From the NCBI RefSeq assembly GCF_001039355.2, contig NW_019773570.1:85390-149389 (forward strand): a DNA stretch of 64,000 nt, given 5' to 3'. Below are positions 14,760 through 24,713 of this stretch, one piece after another (the first letter of the stretch is position 1; the number at the start of each line of letters is the position of its first letter). The notes under the pieces were generated by a model. It searched no databases and was not told where the DNA came from. It saw nothing but the letters and a program-made list of their open reading frames with translations. The stretch is from Lingula anatina. Taxonomy: Eukaryota; Brachiopoda; Lingulata; Lingulida; Lingulidae. Made by a program: the position numbers and the translations under genes.

Positions 14760-17700
14760 GGACTAATAGACCACTACCGGTTCTCGAACAACATTCCTAA
14801 GTTCACTGCCCAATTAATAATTGTTCACGATCTACAAAACTATTGCACTCCCACTAAATAATCCAATTTCTTTCTAGATTAATAAATGGCAGCGTTTTCC
14901 TTTACTTGTGGTCTTAAATAAGTATTCCAATTTTCTGACAGGCTATCGGTCCGGAGGTCAACCTGACTGTTGAGAGCGGTAACGTGTACACGTATCCTGG
15001 AGGTGTCGTTGAGTTTGATGTTTCCATGGCACTACCACCGGCCTCGGTAGCCAATTACATAGGTAGGGTCACGTGGCAACGGACCAATCAAAGCGCTGGA
15101 TTTGCTAGAGAATTTAACTCCATATGCGATTCTGTTTGAGGCTTTTCTATCTTTTCAAATTTGACAAGTATGCTTAATTAAACGAGCATATGATCCAATT
15201 GCTTTTTCGGTTCGTTATACATAATGTTGCTATCAAATTTCGATGGCTCTTCTTCCTGTCATTTGTGACGCCAGTGAGCATCACTTTGTTGATGCTCATC
15301 CTATCACTACAAATGGGTAGTAATAATCCAATCATAACGCTGTGATGTACTATGCAGCAGATAAATGTGTTCAAAACACAACAATGTTTTGACTGTGAAT
15401 TGATCCCGCTGCTATGATTGAGTGTTTGCAGTGAAGCATCAGTAGAACCTTAAACCAACGGAAAAATTGATAGTCCTGACATATTCAGATACTAGTTATA
15501 GAAAATATGTTATGTGATACCTGAAACTGATTATCTACTCAACTACAATTTTGAAGGAAAAAAATCATTATTATCTATGCTTTACTTTTCAGTGGAAGCC
15601 ATATCCCCAAACTCCTCCATCGCAGTATGTCGTGTGGAGTACATCAGTAAAGGCCGCGACATCAGCCCATGCGGCATTAAAAAGTCAGACTATGTAGTAG
15701 AAGACTACCAGGACGACCAGCGAATTGACCGCGTCTACCAAACTCTACAGGGACTGACAAACGTTGGTAAGATAGATTGCATTGCATCAGGCACATTTGA
15801 GCTGCAAAAGGCATTGTTTTAAAGTAAAACCTGGGCAAAACTGGTTTTTATTTTGAATGTTTGAAAGGTATACACAGGGGCCATGGTAACATATTTCATC
15901 TTAATGTCATAACTACTGTTTTAAAATATATCTGTTTGTTCCCAGAACAGTACGAAACGAGACCTTTTATTAAGAAGAGAACAGATTTCGGAACAAAACC
16001 GACCATATCGATCACTGTCTAAATAAATTTAATTAAAAAAACTGAATAAAGATTCGGCAAAATGTCGGATTTGAATGCGCTGTTCCATGATAGACAGCAA
16101 TTTTAATATACACGTGTGCCCACGTGTGCCCACGTGTGAACTACATTGTACCCCCACGATGTATTGATAATTCAGGTCGAATACAGATTTCTAATACAAG
16201 CAATTATTCGATCATTGGATTTGTTAGTATGTCCTTTTCGTCATTTCTATAATTAATGCGCTTTATCACTCCGCTTGTAAAATCTACACTCTTTACGCCT
16301 TTTTCGTTACAGGGGCGGAGCCTATAGGCCATGACACAAGAGAAAGCTACACCGTACACACACGCATCGTGGCCAAGCTGGCAGAGAACGTCAGTGACAC
16401 GGATAATGCCACGGAGCATTACCTGGCGGCTGCTGTCTCTGCCGGCGGAAGACGTCTGTGGCTTGATCAGACGCCATTTTACTACCTGATTAACGACAGA
16501 CCGGATATTGTACGTACATGTGCATTTCTTTCATATTTTAAGTGAAATTACTGTAGACGTAACCATTAAAAATGAAGAATGAAAGGGCTTGTAATGTACG
16601 ATTTTTAAGGCGACAGAACTGAAATATGTCTTTCACATAGTGTTGAAAATGATAGCAGGATCCTTAAATTTACCAGCACTGCTGTGTGTTAATTGCACCA
16701 AAGCAGTAGCATATCATACTCAGAGAACCTTCATACTATTCTAACATATAACATCCCTGTAAATGTTTCTTTTTTTCAAAGACTGTCACACCAGTGGTGA
16801 ACTTCAAAAAACAGACCACAGCAACGTCAATCGTCAAAGGTGCCGGTGCCGTCTTCGAGCTGGACATCTACGTCCCTCCTGGCACCATTGGCGAGTACAC
16901 GGTGGAGATCTACGCCCCTTGCAACGACACCGATGCCACCATGATGGAGATCTGTGACGTCCGTGCTGTGTCAAGTGGTCATCATTTGCCCTGTTTCAAC
17001 GACTCGTATCAAGCGAGGAATTATTCGTCTAATTTTGTGGATGGGCATAATGACCAGGGGACACTGTGGCTTGGATTGTTGGACAACTACAAGCAGACTG
17101 GCGACATTGAGGCCCCTGAGAATATGGTGCGGCATAATGTCCTGTTATTCTATTTTTTTATCACTTTTAACCAAGCACTTTATATGCATTCGTGATTACT
17201 GTTTTCAATCTGTACTCGTAGGTTTCGTATCATGTATGCAATGCATTAGGGATGAAAATAACTGTTTCAAAAAAAAAAGTGGGGGGGGGTTCAGTTGTGA
17301 GAAGGATATTTTCAATTTAATGGCTCTTGTGGGTTGTGTTGGATTTATCATTTTAACTGTAATAATGCTATTCATTCAAATTGCGCAATTCCTTATTGCT
17401 CCTCATAGGTGAGGGTCGAGGCCGTGGTCAGTGTCCCCCATGATGCCCCTGTGAGCGCCGGTCACTCCCTGTGCGTAGGAGCCAGCTTGAAAGTGGACAA
17501 TACTAAACTCTGGGTGGGTCAGATCATGGTGCCGGTCACTGAGACGTTAATACCTGAAGAGGTAAGTTTTTCTTGGTTCTCCATATGTATAATTGTACAT
17601 ATGCAGCACATTATCAAGTAAATATGCGCATTGGTGCCAATCCTGCATTGCGCAAAGAAGATTCATCTTCAACATTGAGCATTAGGAAAACTACACATTT

Positions 17701-20700
17701 CTTTTATATTTGATTTTTCAACGTAATGGTCTTATGAATCTTAAACTCAGTCAGTATCAGCATACTTTAACTTTTGCATGTGCTTTGAATTCTATCAAAG
17801 TCAAGGTACTTTTTTCGACATTATGTAACTATTAATATGATATATCGAAACCGATAACACTTAAAAGTACATGTGCGTGTCTCACTTTCAGACACTAGGT
17901 AACGCCTCTCTAGCACTCGTCACTCCAAACGACACAGCCTCCCGGCCCGCCGACGACTCTGAGGTCCAGAACGCCAGTGCCACGATGAACATCCGTGAGA
18001 GGCACCAATGGCAGCTGAACATCACCCTGGACGACACGACCACGGCGATGACCGTGACCATCCGCACTCCTATCATTGACGGCGAGGCGCAGTTGACATT
18101 GCGCGGTGCTTGGTGGACGTACTTTGGGAGTAACATCGTGTGTGGGCATAGGTATAACTTTACGGCCGTCAACAGCTCCACGCACTCTACGTCACAGATA
18201 GACACGATGGTCGTAGACCTCGGGATTTTAATGAATGCTGGTAGGTTGTTGATGAATAAGGAGAGATTTATGTAGGCCTATTCTGAGGTAATATATGTAC
18301 TGGGGAATATGCTTGTTTGCTTTATTTCTGAAAAAATGGATTACTTCTGTTGCTCACTTTATCAGTTATATTACGTAGCTTATACAAAAGCTTTGGGGCG
18401 GCACAGTATGGTTACACATGTAGAAGGGGCATGAACATTTTTCACCATGAGCGTTCTGTCACAAGGTTCCTCATTGTATTTAGATTTCGATTTGACTGTT
18501 CGCAACTAATGTGAATTGTCCAAAAGATACATTGAATTTAGACAGAATTGAGAATCTCTTTTAACATCTTTCCTCAGGTTCCAGCAAACGCTACGAGCAA
18601 AGATGGCGTAAAGAAGATCCCCTAGACAACGTCCTTCAGTTGACCTTTGAACTTGAGCTTACTGATCACGCGAACAACACGCACATGTCAAACATGGAGT
18701 TCACAGTAGAGGCAACGTACGGCCTACAAGGGGAGAAATCCACCTCCGTGAACGGCTCCGTTACGCCGATTCACCATGGTGCCGAGGTGCCGATTTTGGA
18801 CCTCACACACTGGATCAGCCCCATTAATGATTCCTACGAGCTGAACCCAGGGTAAGTACCGTTAGCCCCATGTATATTGTTTTAGTTATGTGTATATATG
18901 CAAGTGAATCCCTTTTATAATAATGATGATGAAAGTATAATAATTAAGTTTAAGTATAAAATCCAAAAAAAAATGTTCAATAAACTTTACAATTTCATTT
19001 TAATATTAAAAAAACAATGTGGGAGGAGAATTTTGGTAATACTCGCAAAATATACCGATCCAGAAAAGAACTGTACGTTATCTCTGTGATCCACCATTGC
19101 TGTCAAATATTCAGGCTCTAGGCCAAACGTTTCTCTTTCAGCGATCAAATACAACTGTACGCCCGTTTGTCGCACTTCGACAACTCCACCGCTGAGGCCA
19201 GCAATGTCACCCTGGTACTGCAGACGATGAGCGCCTCGTCCGTGGTCTTGTCGTCATGGAGTGGAAGGGAACCGTCTGTCACTTACAACCATGGAGAGAT
19301 GACCTTCGTACACGTACGTGAATTGTAAAAAATTCAATTCTTTAAGTAATGTCAGGAGTTGAAAGGGTTAAATTTGATACGAACTTGCTTATGCAGTCTA
19401 CTGCAATCTAGATAGTCTTATATAGTCTACTGCAATCTAGAAAAGCACCGAGTCACAGGGAGCGCAGACCTCAGACATGTAAGGAACTCGATTATCTTTA
19501 TTAATTAATAAAACAATTAATTATACAATAGATTGAGCACCACCCAATGTAATCGGTTTACCCATTTCTGACCAATTTCACCAAAATCCGTCCATATCCA
19601 TAAGAGTAAGGCTGTTAACTAACAAACTAATAAGGGAAAAACATAACCTTCCTGTCGATCGCTACAAAGATAGAAGCATAAAACCAGTCATTTCTCATTT
19701 ATACTTTAGCCGATATATCCATATGGAGTTGGAGCACTTTTTTTCTTTAATAGTATCTTTATATCAAACATAGTTTTTTATTACAGTGGGATCGTCTGTT
19801 GTTCAACGACGTGAATGATCTGGTTTTCAACATCACGTTGGATCCTAACAAGGTATTGGCTAAGGGGACGCGGACTGTTCACGTTGTTATTCCTGCTGAC
19901 GTCAGCGTACAGTATGAGGACCATTCTACGCCAGTGTACGACCTGGTTTGGCAGGACACGTCCAGTGTGGATGTGGAGTTTGACTTTTTTGTACCAGGTA
20001 AAATTAATGCTTCATTTAAATAAGTATGCCCTGTGTTTTCTAAATGGCTGTGCATGGTACTGTTGAAAAGCTGATGATAAGAGCGAAATTAAATGGATTT
20101 TCTTATAGTTTGGGTTACTTGGGATATATCTTCTTGTTCCTGTTATAATGAAAGCAATTCCGATTGTATTGTATTAATCGTATTTCTACAAGCAAACTTT
20201 CCCTGAAGGCTTGTACATAATATTTCCAGCTCCTGCAATTAGAATAATAAAAACGAAGCGTCATTTAAACACATTCATGCATACGTCACAGAAGTTATGT
20301 ATCTTGCGACCAAAATGAAAATGCCGATTTTTTCTATACTCTTAGAGTGTTTCCTCCCCTTGGGCATGGAAAGTGGCGCCATTGCAGACTGTCAGATCAC
20401 GGCTTCTTCCTCTCTGCCCAACCAAGTACCCACGGATGCCAGACTGGGGTCCAATACCGCCTGGAGGCCTGCTTTCAGGAGCTGTAACGGTTCCAACGAT
20501 GCTGGGGATTACTTACAGGTTTGTATGGAGTTTGCGGAACATGATATATACTGAATGTAGAGAACGGACTGCAGTATATACTGAATGCGGGAAACTTGAA
20601 GCTATCATGTTGAAATGAGTTCATCAGTTTGGGAATGATTTAAGGTCTCAGATGGTTTTTGTCACAACCTTTCATTTTACAACGTTTTCCACTGGTGACA

Positions 20701-23331
20701 CAAACGACATCTAATGACTTCAGTGAAGACTGAGGAAGTTGCTAGGTTGGCATCGAAATGTGTCCGTGAGTGTTATGAAATATTAGTTTGCAGTGGCGAA
20801 TCCGGAGATATTTTCTGACAGTCTTCCAAATAATCTTTGTTGCGCCATCCCTCATTTTTGACCGTCTTCCGGCAGAAAAATTAGATACCCGTCAATGTAA
20901 ACTTGAAAATTTGACTAAATCCGCCCCTGGTTTGTGATGATAGAAGAATCTGAGACCTAAAGCCGACATTATACACCTGTTAATCTGATTGCACACAGCA
21001 AGAGTTAGTGCGCATAAGTAAGGCCGGCATAGCTTATTATGAATGGTCCCTAACGTACACTCAAAGTAGATTCGCGTATTTTGGATTTTTAAAATAATTT
21101 CAGGTCGCACTGATAAATAACACCAAGTTGACAGGCCTAGCCATACAGACGGACGGCGCTGACGCCTCAAGCTACGTCACCACATTTACTTTAAAATACA
21201 GTTATGAGGGATTGGTATGGTATGACGTCATGGATGAAAACACAGGGCTTACAAAGGTAGGGGCGTCACTTTTGCATTTTTTTGTTCTTTTTTTTCTTAA
21301 TTTCTACGAAATAAGCAGATTTATTTCAAATGTAGCACCAACTGAGCATTTCAGTTTAAGCAAAAGCTTTTTAATAAATAGGGTTTGTTGTCAGTTACAT
21401 ATTCTGCAAGCTAAAATTGGCATGCTATTCAAATCACGTATTCAACAAAAAACGACCAAACGCTGAAGTAACAAAACTGCTTTCTGCTTTCTTCCAGTAC
21501 TTTGTTGTAAATGTAAACGGAAGTGCAGACCAAGAGGCCATTTCAGGTTGGTCGCCGACACCCGCCACGACTGACGACGTATTCTACGTCCCCGTCTACC
21601 CTAGCGTCACGGGGAGATATATCCGCATTATACCTGTGAGCAGCAGCAATAACCACTCGGCTCTCAGGGTGGAGCTGTATGGCTGCAGTGCGCCGCAGTC
21701 GAGTGTGTTTACTATAAATGGTAAGTGCCAGTGTCTCGTAAACCTTTTTCTAATTTTGACAATTTTGATTATTCTTCGTATCTTGATTTGTTTTCAGTTA
21801 TGTGCCTTTGTAACAGTGATAAATTTCACCTGTATAATAAAGATATTAAGAAAAAAATTGATATGTACTATTTTAGACTTAGAAGAGTGCCAGGGAGTAA
21901 ACTCTGCTATTAAACCGTCGTTTCAACGCGGCTACCTTGTGTCTCAAATTGACGGTACCATTTTCGTGTGCACGATGGTTGGAGTCGAGTAAGTAGCTTC
22001 CACTTGTAAGACTTTGAGACGATGAAACATTCTAAGGCAGCTTATCAGTTTAGCCGCTTATCAGGAAAATTTTATCGTTTTTATACTATAAAGACAACCG
22101 GAACATCTACACATACATGTATACTAAATATCAGGTGGAGTCCTTTATTGTAAATTTATTTTTCTTTTTCAACTTTTTGTAATAAGTTTCTTTATATTGT
22201 AACTAGATTAAATGCAGATTTATGATAATATAAATACATGTTACATGGTGGCATGCTTTGTGTAAAGGCTTGTTTGTGGTTTGTTTCAGTGCCGGTGTAT
22301 ACTGCTCAAGGTCTGAAGATGCTGGCGCTGGATGGACGTGTGAGTTTCCAAGAACATGTATAATGTTTATCCTAACGTTTAAGTGTATCAGCGCTGAAGT
22401 AATGATATATAGTCATATATAATGGCAATCTAGGCTAACGCTCTCTTATTTCTTTTGGTAAACATTTAAACTTTTTATTATGTTATGGGTAAAGGCCAAC
22501 TGAAGTGCTTGGAAAAGGCTCACCCACTGTCTAATAACGATTGCTTAATTTCTTTGTTTTAGGCATGGACAATATCGTTTCAAACATCCTTTTACAACTA
22601 AACTCCACTGGCTCCCTCTATGGACTAGACCGCGAGCTACGCACGTACCTGCGTAGTGACGACAGTGGTGACACCTGGGAGGCAGTATCTGACGAAGAGT
22701 ATAATGCAGCTTCCTCCAGCAATGACGCCGTTCACGTCATCGGGGTACCTTACGCACTCGACTTGGCTGCTGATACTACACAAAACCTGTTCTCAACTTC
22801 GGGGACGACTTATGGTGGAGTGCTATATGGGGGTAGGTGGACGTCTATTTTTTGTTCTGTAAAATTCGATTTATTCATTTATTTATTAATTTGTTCATTC
22901 ATGTAATGTTATTCTGAGTGTATTATATTTACCGTTCCTACTAAATTAAAGTATTTTGGTCTTTTTGTTTGACTTATTACTGAGAACAGAGATTCGATTT
23001 ATTCTTCTGTGCTTGTCAATTCGAATAATTATAGAACAAAATTATTTCATCATGAGCGTGCAAAATAGATTTATAATAACTTGGTTTATTTTCTGACTCC
23101 CAATTATGAATCATCAGTCGTTAAAGAAAATATACAGTACGATTTTCCACATTTTCATGCATTAAACGTCTTATTCATTCATTTGTGTATTTAATTAATT
23201 ATTTATTTGTTTATATTTCAGTATCGTGTGCCGGTGTGATGAAATGGGCCTCAGCCAGTGAGAGAGACGCTCAACAGAACGACGAAACCTCCCTGGCCAG
23301 CGCTGCCATTGCCCTCTGGAACGAACATTAA
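2262..23331 (+). CDS. Gene A: large modular extracellular protein (EGF, cadherin-like, 7 novel repeats, F5/8C, Asp-box tail), 5' partial
   Basis: Thirty exons can be joined with GT..AG borders and an unbroken frame: 2262-2391, 3102-3193, 5069-5739, 6074-6205, 6484-6627, 6846-7067, 7414-7597, 8026-8151, 10233-10423, 10789-11022, 11325-11573, 11922-12066, 13938-14145, 14499-14652, 14942-15062, 15593-15766, 16313-16509, 16782-17126, 17409-17561, 17892-18240, 18578-18851, 19142-19313, 19787-19997, 20346-20518, 21104-21256, 21498-21720, 21877-21988, 22290-22339, 22563-22832, 23222-23331 (TAA). They give about 1,988 residues. The exon carrying the start codon and signal peptide was not found and is probably upstream. 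The protein is inferred to be secreted, heavily N-glycosylated and processed at a furin-type site. No transmembrane helix is visible after the F5/8C domain. Weak points are the GTTAGT donor at 11023 and the AAAG acceptor before 16782. Gene B is a paralogue with the same domain order. The biological role is unknown; adhesion or matrix assembly is an inference from the domains. Confidence 0.88.
2604..2771 (+). mobile_element. MITE family 1, copy 1 (168 bp)
   Basis: It starts CAGGGGCGGAT and ends ATCCGCCCCTG as an inverted repeat, and both ends are flanked by TTCTT, a likely 5-base target duplication. The interior has pairs of GTCTTCCGGAAGAC-like palindromes. It sits in the intron between the first two seen exons of gene A. 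Two further copies in the opposite orientation lie at 20791-20929 and 46674-46841. No coding capacity. Confidence 0.75.
2832..2872. repeat. T-rich tract with regular A interruptions
   Basis: Runs of eight to ten T broken by single A, within an intron of gene A. It could be the tail of a retroposed element on the opposite strand, but no body was recognised. Confidence 0.6.
3201..3230. repeat. CT microsatellite next to a splice donor
   Basis: An uninterrupted CT run of about 24 bases followed by TTCTCT. It begins 7 bases downstream of the donor of the EGF exon of gene A. Confidence 0.9.
3915..3960. repeat. CA microsatellite
   Basis: A CA run with one AG interruption, inside the 1,875-base intron 3194-5068 of gene A. 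The rest of that intron shows no gene-like feature. Confidence 0.9.
5069..5739 (+). CDS. Gene A exon 3: atypical cadherin repeat, acidic spacer and furin-type site
   Basis: This 671-base exon encodes about 224 residues. It opens with NNHAPLFEQNRYDI, a normal start for a cadherin repeat, and continues with IFYSILSGNEDGLFTINQNTG and the hallmark F-x-I-x-x-x-T-G-E-I. Where classical repeats have L-x-V-x-A-x-D, this one reads KLVVGARNPV. An insert holds the cluster CYSKSHDCPC. The usual closing D-x-N-D-N calcium motif is not seen. A charged, low-complexity stretch of about 100 residues follows (VESAAEYVSAGVGELIDQL and onward), then two basic clusters, KPKRRQER and SRRKRSA. The second is a canonical furin R-x-K/R-R site placed at the exon end, so the EGF-cadherin part probably forms a cleaved pro-region or a separate chain. 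Confidence 0.87.
6074..7067 (+). CDS. Gene A repeat module R1 (166 aa)
   Basis: Exons 6074-6205, 6484-6627 and 6846-7067, all joined in phase 0. The N-half starts with MTISLEKTGNWTN, runs through IPFKLTIWMHEISTNIKVEL, and carries the sequon NDS before LSLCAP. The partner Cys found in most modules (G-x-N-x-x-C) is replaced: VGSNFADL. The C-half has the signature VDLGTVSNNG and YWVSSGVEYGSSAWVSQ. The reading frame stays open into the intron after 7067, so the exon end rests on the GTACGC donor and the length match to the other modules. Confidence 0.85.
7414..10423 (+). CDS. Gene A repeat module R2 (167 aa)
   Basis: Exons 7414-7597, 8026-8151 and 10233-10423. The N-half has WTLDMTIFDLYTNVTVDVY and APLNTTATMSICRISIASAG, then the second Cys in DSYSCL. 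The middle exon ends in LNLGEIVNAG with a phase-1 intron splitting the glycine codon. The third exon lies 2.1 kb downstream and encodes the C-half: RLEIAATLMNTSDVSLGSNL and VSVQLDEYAIWSAL. The W-V of the signature is W-S here. An apparent 125-residue open frame inside the long intron (9156-9533) is not coding by any sign I can see. Confidence 0.84.
9560..10207 (+). repeat. Direct repeat pair of ~100 bp in a long gene A intron
   Basis: The block around 9588-9690 (AATAAGATGGTAGTT...GAAACAA..CTCAAA..GACT..GGTATTCTGA) recurs, diverged, at 10108-10207, about 520 bases downstream. The second copy lies just before the acceptor of exon 10233-10423. It looks like an old local duplication or two copies of one short element. 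Confidence 0.55.
10789..11573 (+). CDS. Gene A repeat module R3 (161 aa)
   Basis: Exons 10789-11022 and 11325-11573, joined in phase 0. The N-half has ASFLLNMTLPSSTNQRYSVE, LPYNDTAFMSGC and the second Cys in GFNYPCF. The C-half has LDFGAISNTG and TVGVNYGDNTIWVGN, close to consensus. The first exon must end before an in-frame stop; the only workable donor is the weak GTTAGT at 11023. Confidence 0.85.
11922..14652 (+). CDS. Gene A repeat module R4 (169 aa)
   Basis: Exons 11922-12066, 13938-14145 and 14499-14652, with internal introns in phases 1 and 2. The first intron (1,871 bases) splits the glycosylation sequon region, so that VPLAN joins DSNIPLVDIC. The second Cys is in GNNFACLNK. The C-half has ATFGMVTNVG and FYVDASVRYAKDKLWVAR. 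The intron after 14652 contains a long ATT/TTG microsatellite. Confidence 0.83.
14680..14758. repeat. ATT/TTG trinucleotide microsatellite
   Basis: TTATTATTATTATTG, then several TTG units, then a long ATT run, in the intron between modules R4 and R5 of gene A. Confidence 0.9.
14942..16509 (+). CDS. Gene A repeat module R5 (164 aa)
   Basis: Exons 14942-15062, 15593-15766 and 16313-16509, with both internal introns in phase 1. The N-half has VYTYPGGVVEFDVSMALPP and SPNSSIAVCRVEY, with the second Cys in RDISPCG. The motif TLQGLTNVG replaces LG-x(3)-N-x-G, and its final glycine codon is split by the intron as in R2 and R7. The C-half has YLAAAVSAGGRRLWLDQ, where L replaces the usual V after W. 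Confidence 0.83.
16782..17561 (+). CDS. Gene A repeat module R6 (166 aa)
   Basis: Exons 16782-17126 and 17409-17561, joined in phase 0. The N-half is AVFELDIYVPPGTIGEYTVE then APCNDTDATMMEIC, with HHLPCFND carrying the second Cys; there is one extra Cys before the sequon. The motif LWLGLLDNYKQTG is a diverged LG-N-G element. The C-half is VRVEAVVSVPHDAPVSAG, then LCVGASLKVDNTKLWVGQ. The acceptor is CAAAG rather than a typical pyrimidine-CAG. Confidence 0.83.
17892..18851 (+). CDS. Gene A repeat module R7, diverged (exons 17892-18240, 18578-18851)
   Basis: The last module is the most diverged. It opens with a Thr/Asp-rich insert (LVTPNDTASRPADDSEVQNA), then WQLNITLDDTTTAMTVTI. The sequon found before the first Cys in the other modules is missing, and that Cys is absent (LTLRGAWWTYFGSNIVCG keeps only the second). 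LGILMNAG ends the first exon with the glycine codon split by a phase-1 intron. The second exon has LTFELELTDHANNTHMSN and MEFTVEATYGLQGEKSTSV without the W-V signature, and runs on into the linker. Gene B module R7 shows the same loss of the first Cys. Confidence 0.8.
18578..19997 (+). CDS. Gene A linker with a DUF11/integrin-like beta-sandwich look
   Basis: The end of exon 18578-18851, exon 19142-19313 and exon 19787-19997. From VPILDLTHWISPINDSYELN the sequence reads PGDQIQLYARLSHFDNSTA, then EASNVTLVLQTM. This resembles the opening strands of DUF11-type repeats (PGD..TYTI...N...A.NV...LP) and of integrin thigh/calf sandwiches. Exon 19787-19997 continues with DLVFNITLDPNKVLAKGTRT and ends VDVEFDFFVPG in phase 1. 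The family link is pattern-based only. Confidence 0.75.
20346..21720 (+). CDS. Gene A F5/8 type C (discoidin) domain
   Basis: Exons 20346-20518, 21104-21256 and 21498-21720. Hallmarks are ECFLPLGMESGAIADCQITA with SSS following, RLGSNTAW, YLQVALINNTKLTGLAIQT, LKYSYEGLVWYDV, GRYIRIIPVSS and the closing LRVELYGC. This is a near-complete F5/8C consensus, about 150 residues. Such domains bind phospholipids, glycans or collagen on cell surfaces or matrix. The domain is bounded by phase-1 introns on both sides, the usual class 1-1 arrangement of shuffled extracellular modules. A MITE copy lies in the intron between the first two exons. Confidence 0.93.
20791..20929 (-). mobile_element. MITE family 1, copy 2 (139 bp)
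   Basis: It starts CAGTGGCGAATCC and ends AATCCGCCCCTG, with the shared 5-base flank GTTTG on both sides. The interior matches the reverse complement of copy 1 (ATACCCGTCAATGTAAACTT is a near-exact internal block), with a deletion. It lies in the first intron of the gene A F5/8C domain. Confidence 0.75.
21877..23331 (+). CDS. Gene A C-terminal region with Asp-box motifs
   Basis: Exons 21877-21988, 22290-22339, 22563-22832 and 23222-23331. The text includes LVSQIDGTIFVCTMVG, YCSRSEDAGAGWTCMDN, SLYGLDRELRTYL and RSDDSGDTWEAVS. The last fits the Asp-box S-x-D-x-G-x-T-W of sialidase/BNR propellers, and SEDAGAGW is a looser copy. Only about two such units are present, too few for a full propeller. 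The protein ends ASAAIALWNEH then TAA at 23329-23331. The 50-base exon 22290-22339 has an equal-length counterpart in gene B (53965-54014). Confidence 0.83.
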
Positions 23332-24401
23332 ATCACTTTACCGTAAGGGGAGCATATCGTTTGTCATTTGAAATGAGTGCCAGAGGACGCTTATTATCCG
23401 TATTATACATTTGTATATATCTATGCTGAACAGCAACAAACAAAACAAAAAAAGAACTGTGATTTGGGATTTCGTTTCTCGGGCTGTGATTTAGAGACAA
23501 ACTTATTCTGGAAAAGCTATTCTGAATAATTGTAAATTGATAGGATATTACTTAATACGAAAGATACATGCTGACCCAACGTGCCCAACAGAAGATAAAC
23601 GCGCTTGAATTGGTGTACTTATTATTGCATTTTGCATTGGTTTAAACTCGACAGATGACAATTTGTCGTCAGCAAAACGTCTGTTCTATTTTATTTTTTT
23701 TTTTTTTATGAATGTTTGGCCATATTTACTTTTTATTGTTTTGTATTTATTATTGAACTAAAACCCTTAGTGTTTCAGTCCTTTAGTAGTATATCTGTAA
23801 TATATATCCAAGTCTTTTTCATTTATGGTTGTTTTACGTCACGTTGTCAACTACACTATTGCACATGTGATCACAACCGACAACTATGCATTAGTACAAG
23901 TTTTGTTTTTGGTTTTCTATGCCGCCCGACTGAGTCCCATACTCCTATGAGTGCCTTATGGATTTCCCGTCCGTCCGCTGGAGCATTTCGTACCTTTCAC
24001 TTTTACTAGTTATGTGTCCTGCTTAACGTAGACGTAGAGAGCTGTAGCCATGACTTTATCAAACGCTTTTTACTTGTGTTTCTTTTCTCTTCATCTGCTG
24101 ATTCAATAGCACATTGCTTGACCATGGTTTAGAAACATAATATCATGTTTACCATTATATGGATGACTTGGAAACAAACTGGCGTGAGTATTCTGGAATC
24201 GTCCGATGGATTTAATTTGCGGGTCTTTTTGTGATAATCGATTTTAGTGCATCTAAATGCTAATTACTCGTCTTCATTCTCAAACAGTCTTTGTTGAATA
24301 TAAAACTTTTAGCATATGTGGCGACAGTTTCGCTTTAACTGTGTGATAAGATTGGAAAGCTGATTTCTCCAAGTGCCAGCAGGCTTTTTAAAGCATTCAT
24401 A

Positions 24402-24713
24402 AATAAATGTGACATGAACTTTTCTAAATGCCTTACTTAAAGTTATTTTTGTATACATTTCCCTTGTAAATTGCTGTCTTAGTACGTTAGTTTAACACCA
24501 TATCAGTTTGCGTTTCGTTGAAATTGCCGAGGAGCTGCACCTAATTATTAACATATTTTGCACTTATATATGTATACATAGATACAGTGTGATTTTTTTC
24601 CTAAGTGTATTAAATTCGGAAATGGTTTACAACATCTCAAGCCGTTAAAGAGACACCTGTGAGTTAAATATTGCCAAAATTGTTCTCGGTGTATTTCAAT
24701 ATGACATAATAAA
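24402..24713 (+). promoter_or_regulatory. Candidate polyadenylation signals of gene A
   Basis: AATAAA occurs at 24402-24407 and again at 24708-24713, about 1.07 and 1.38 kb after the gene A stop codon. Either could end the transcript; choosing between them needs RNA data. Confidence 0.35.

Noticed and set aside
17888-18205. Two - strand open frames over the R7 exon of gene A
   Set aside because: They are shadows of a GC-rich coding exon.
23716-24009. 97-residue open frame in the gene A 3' UTR
   Set aside because: It starts in T-rich sequence, has no domain and lies before the likely polyadenylation signals.
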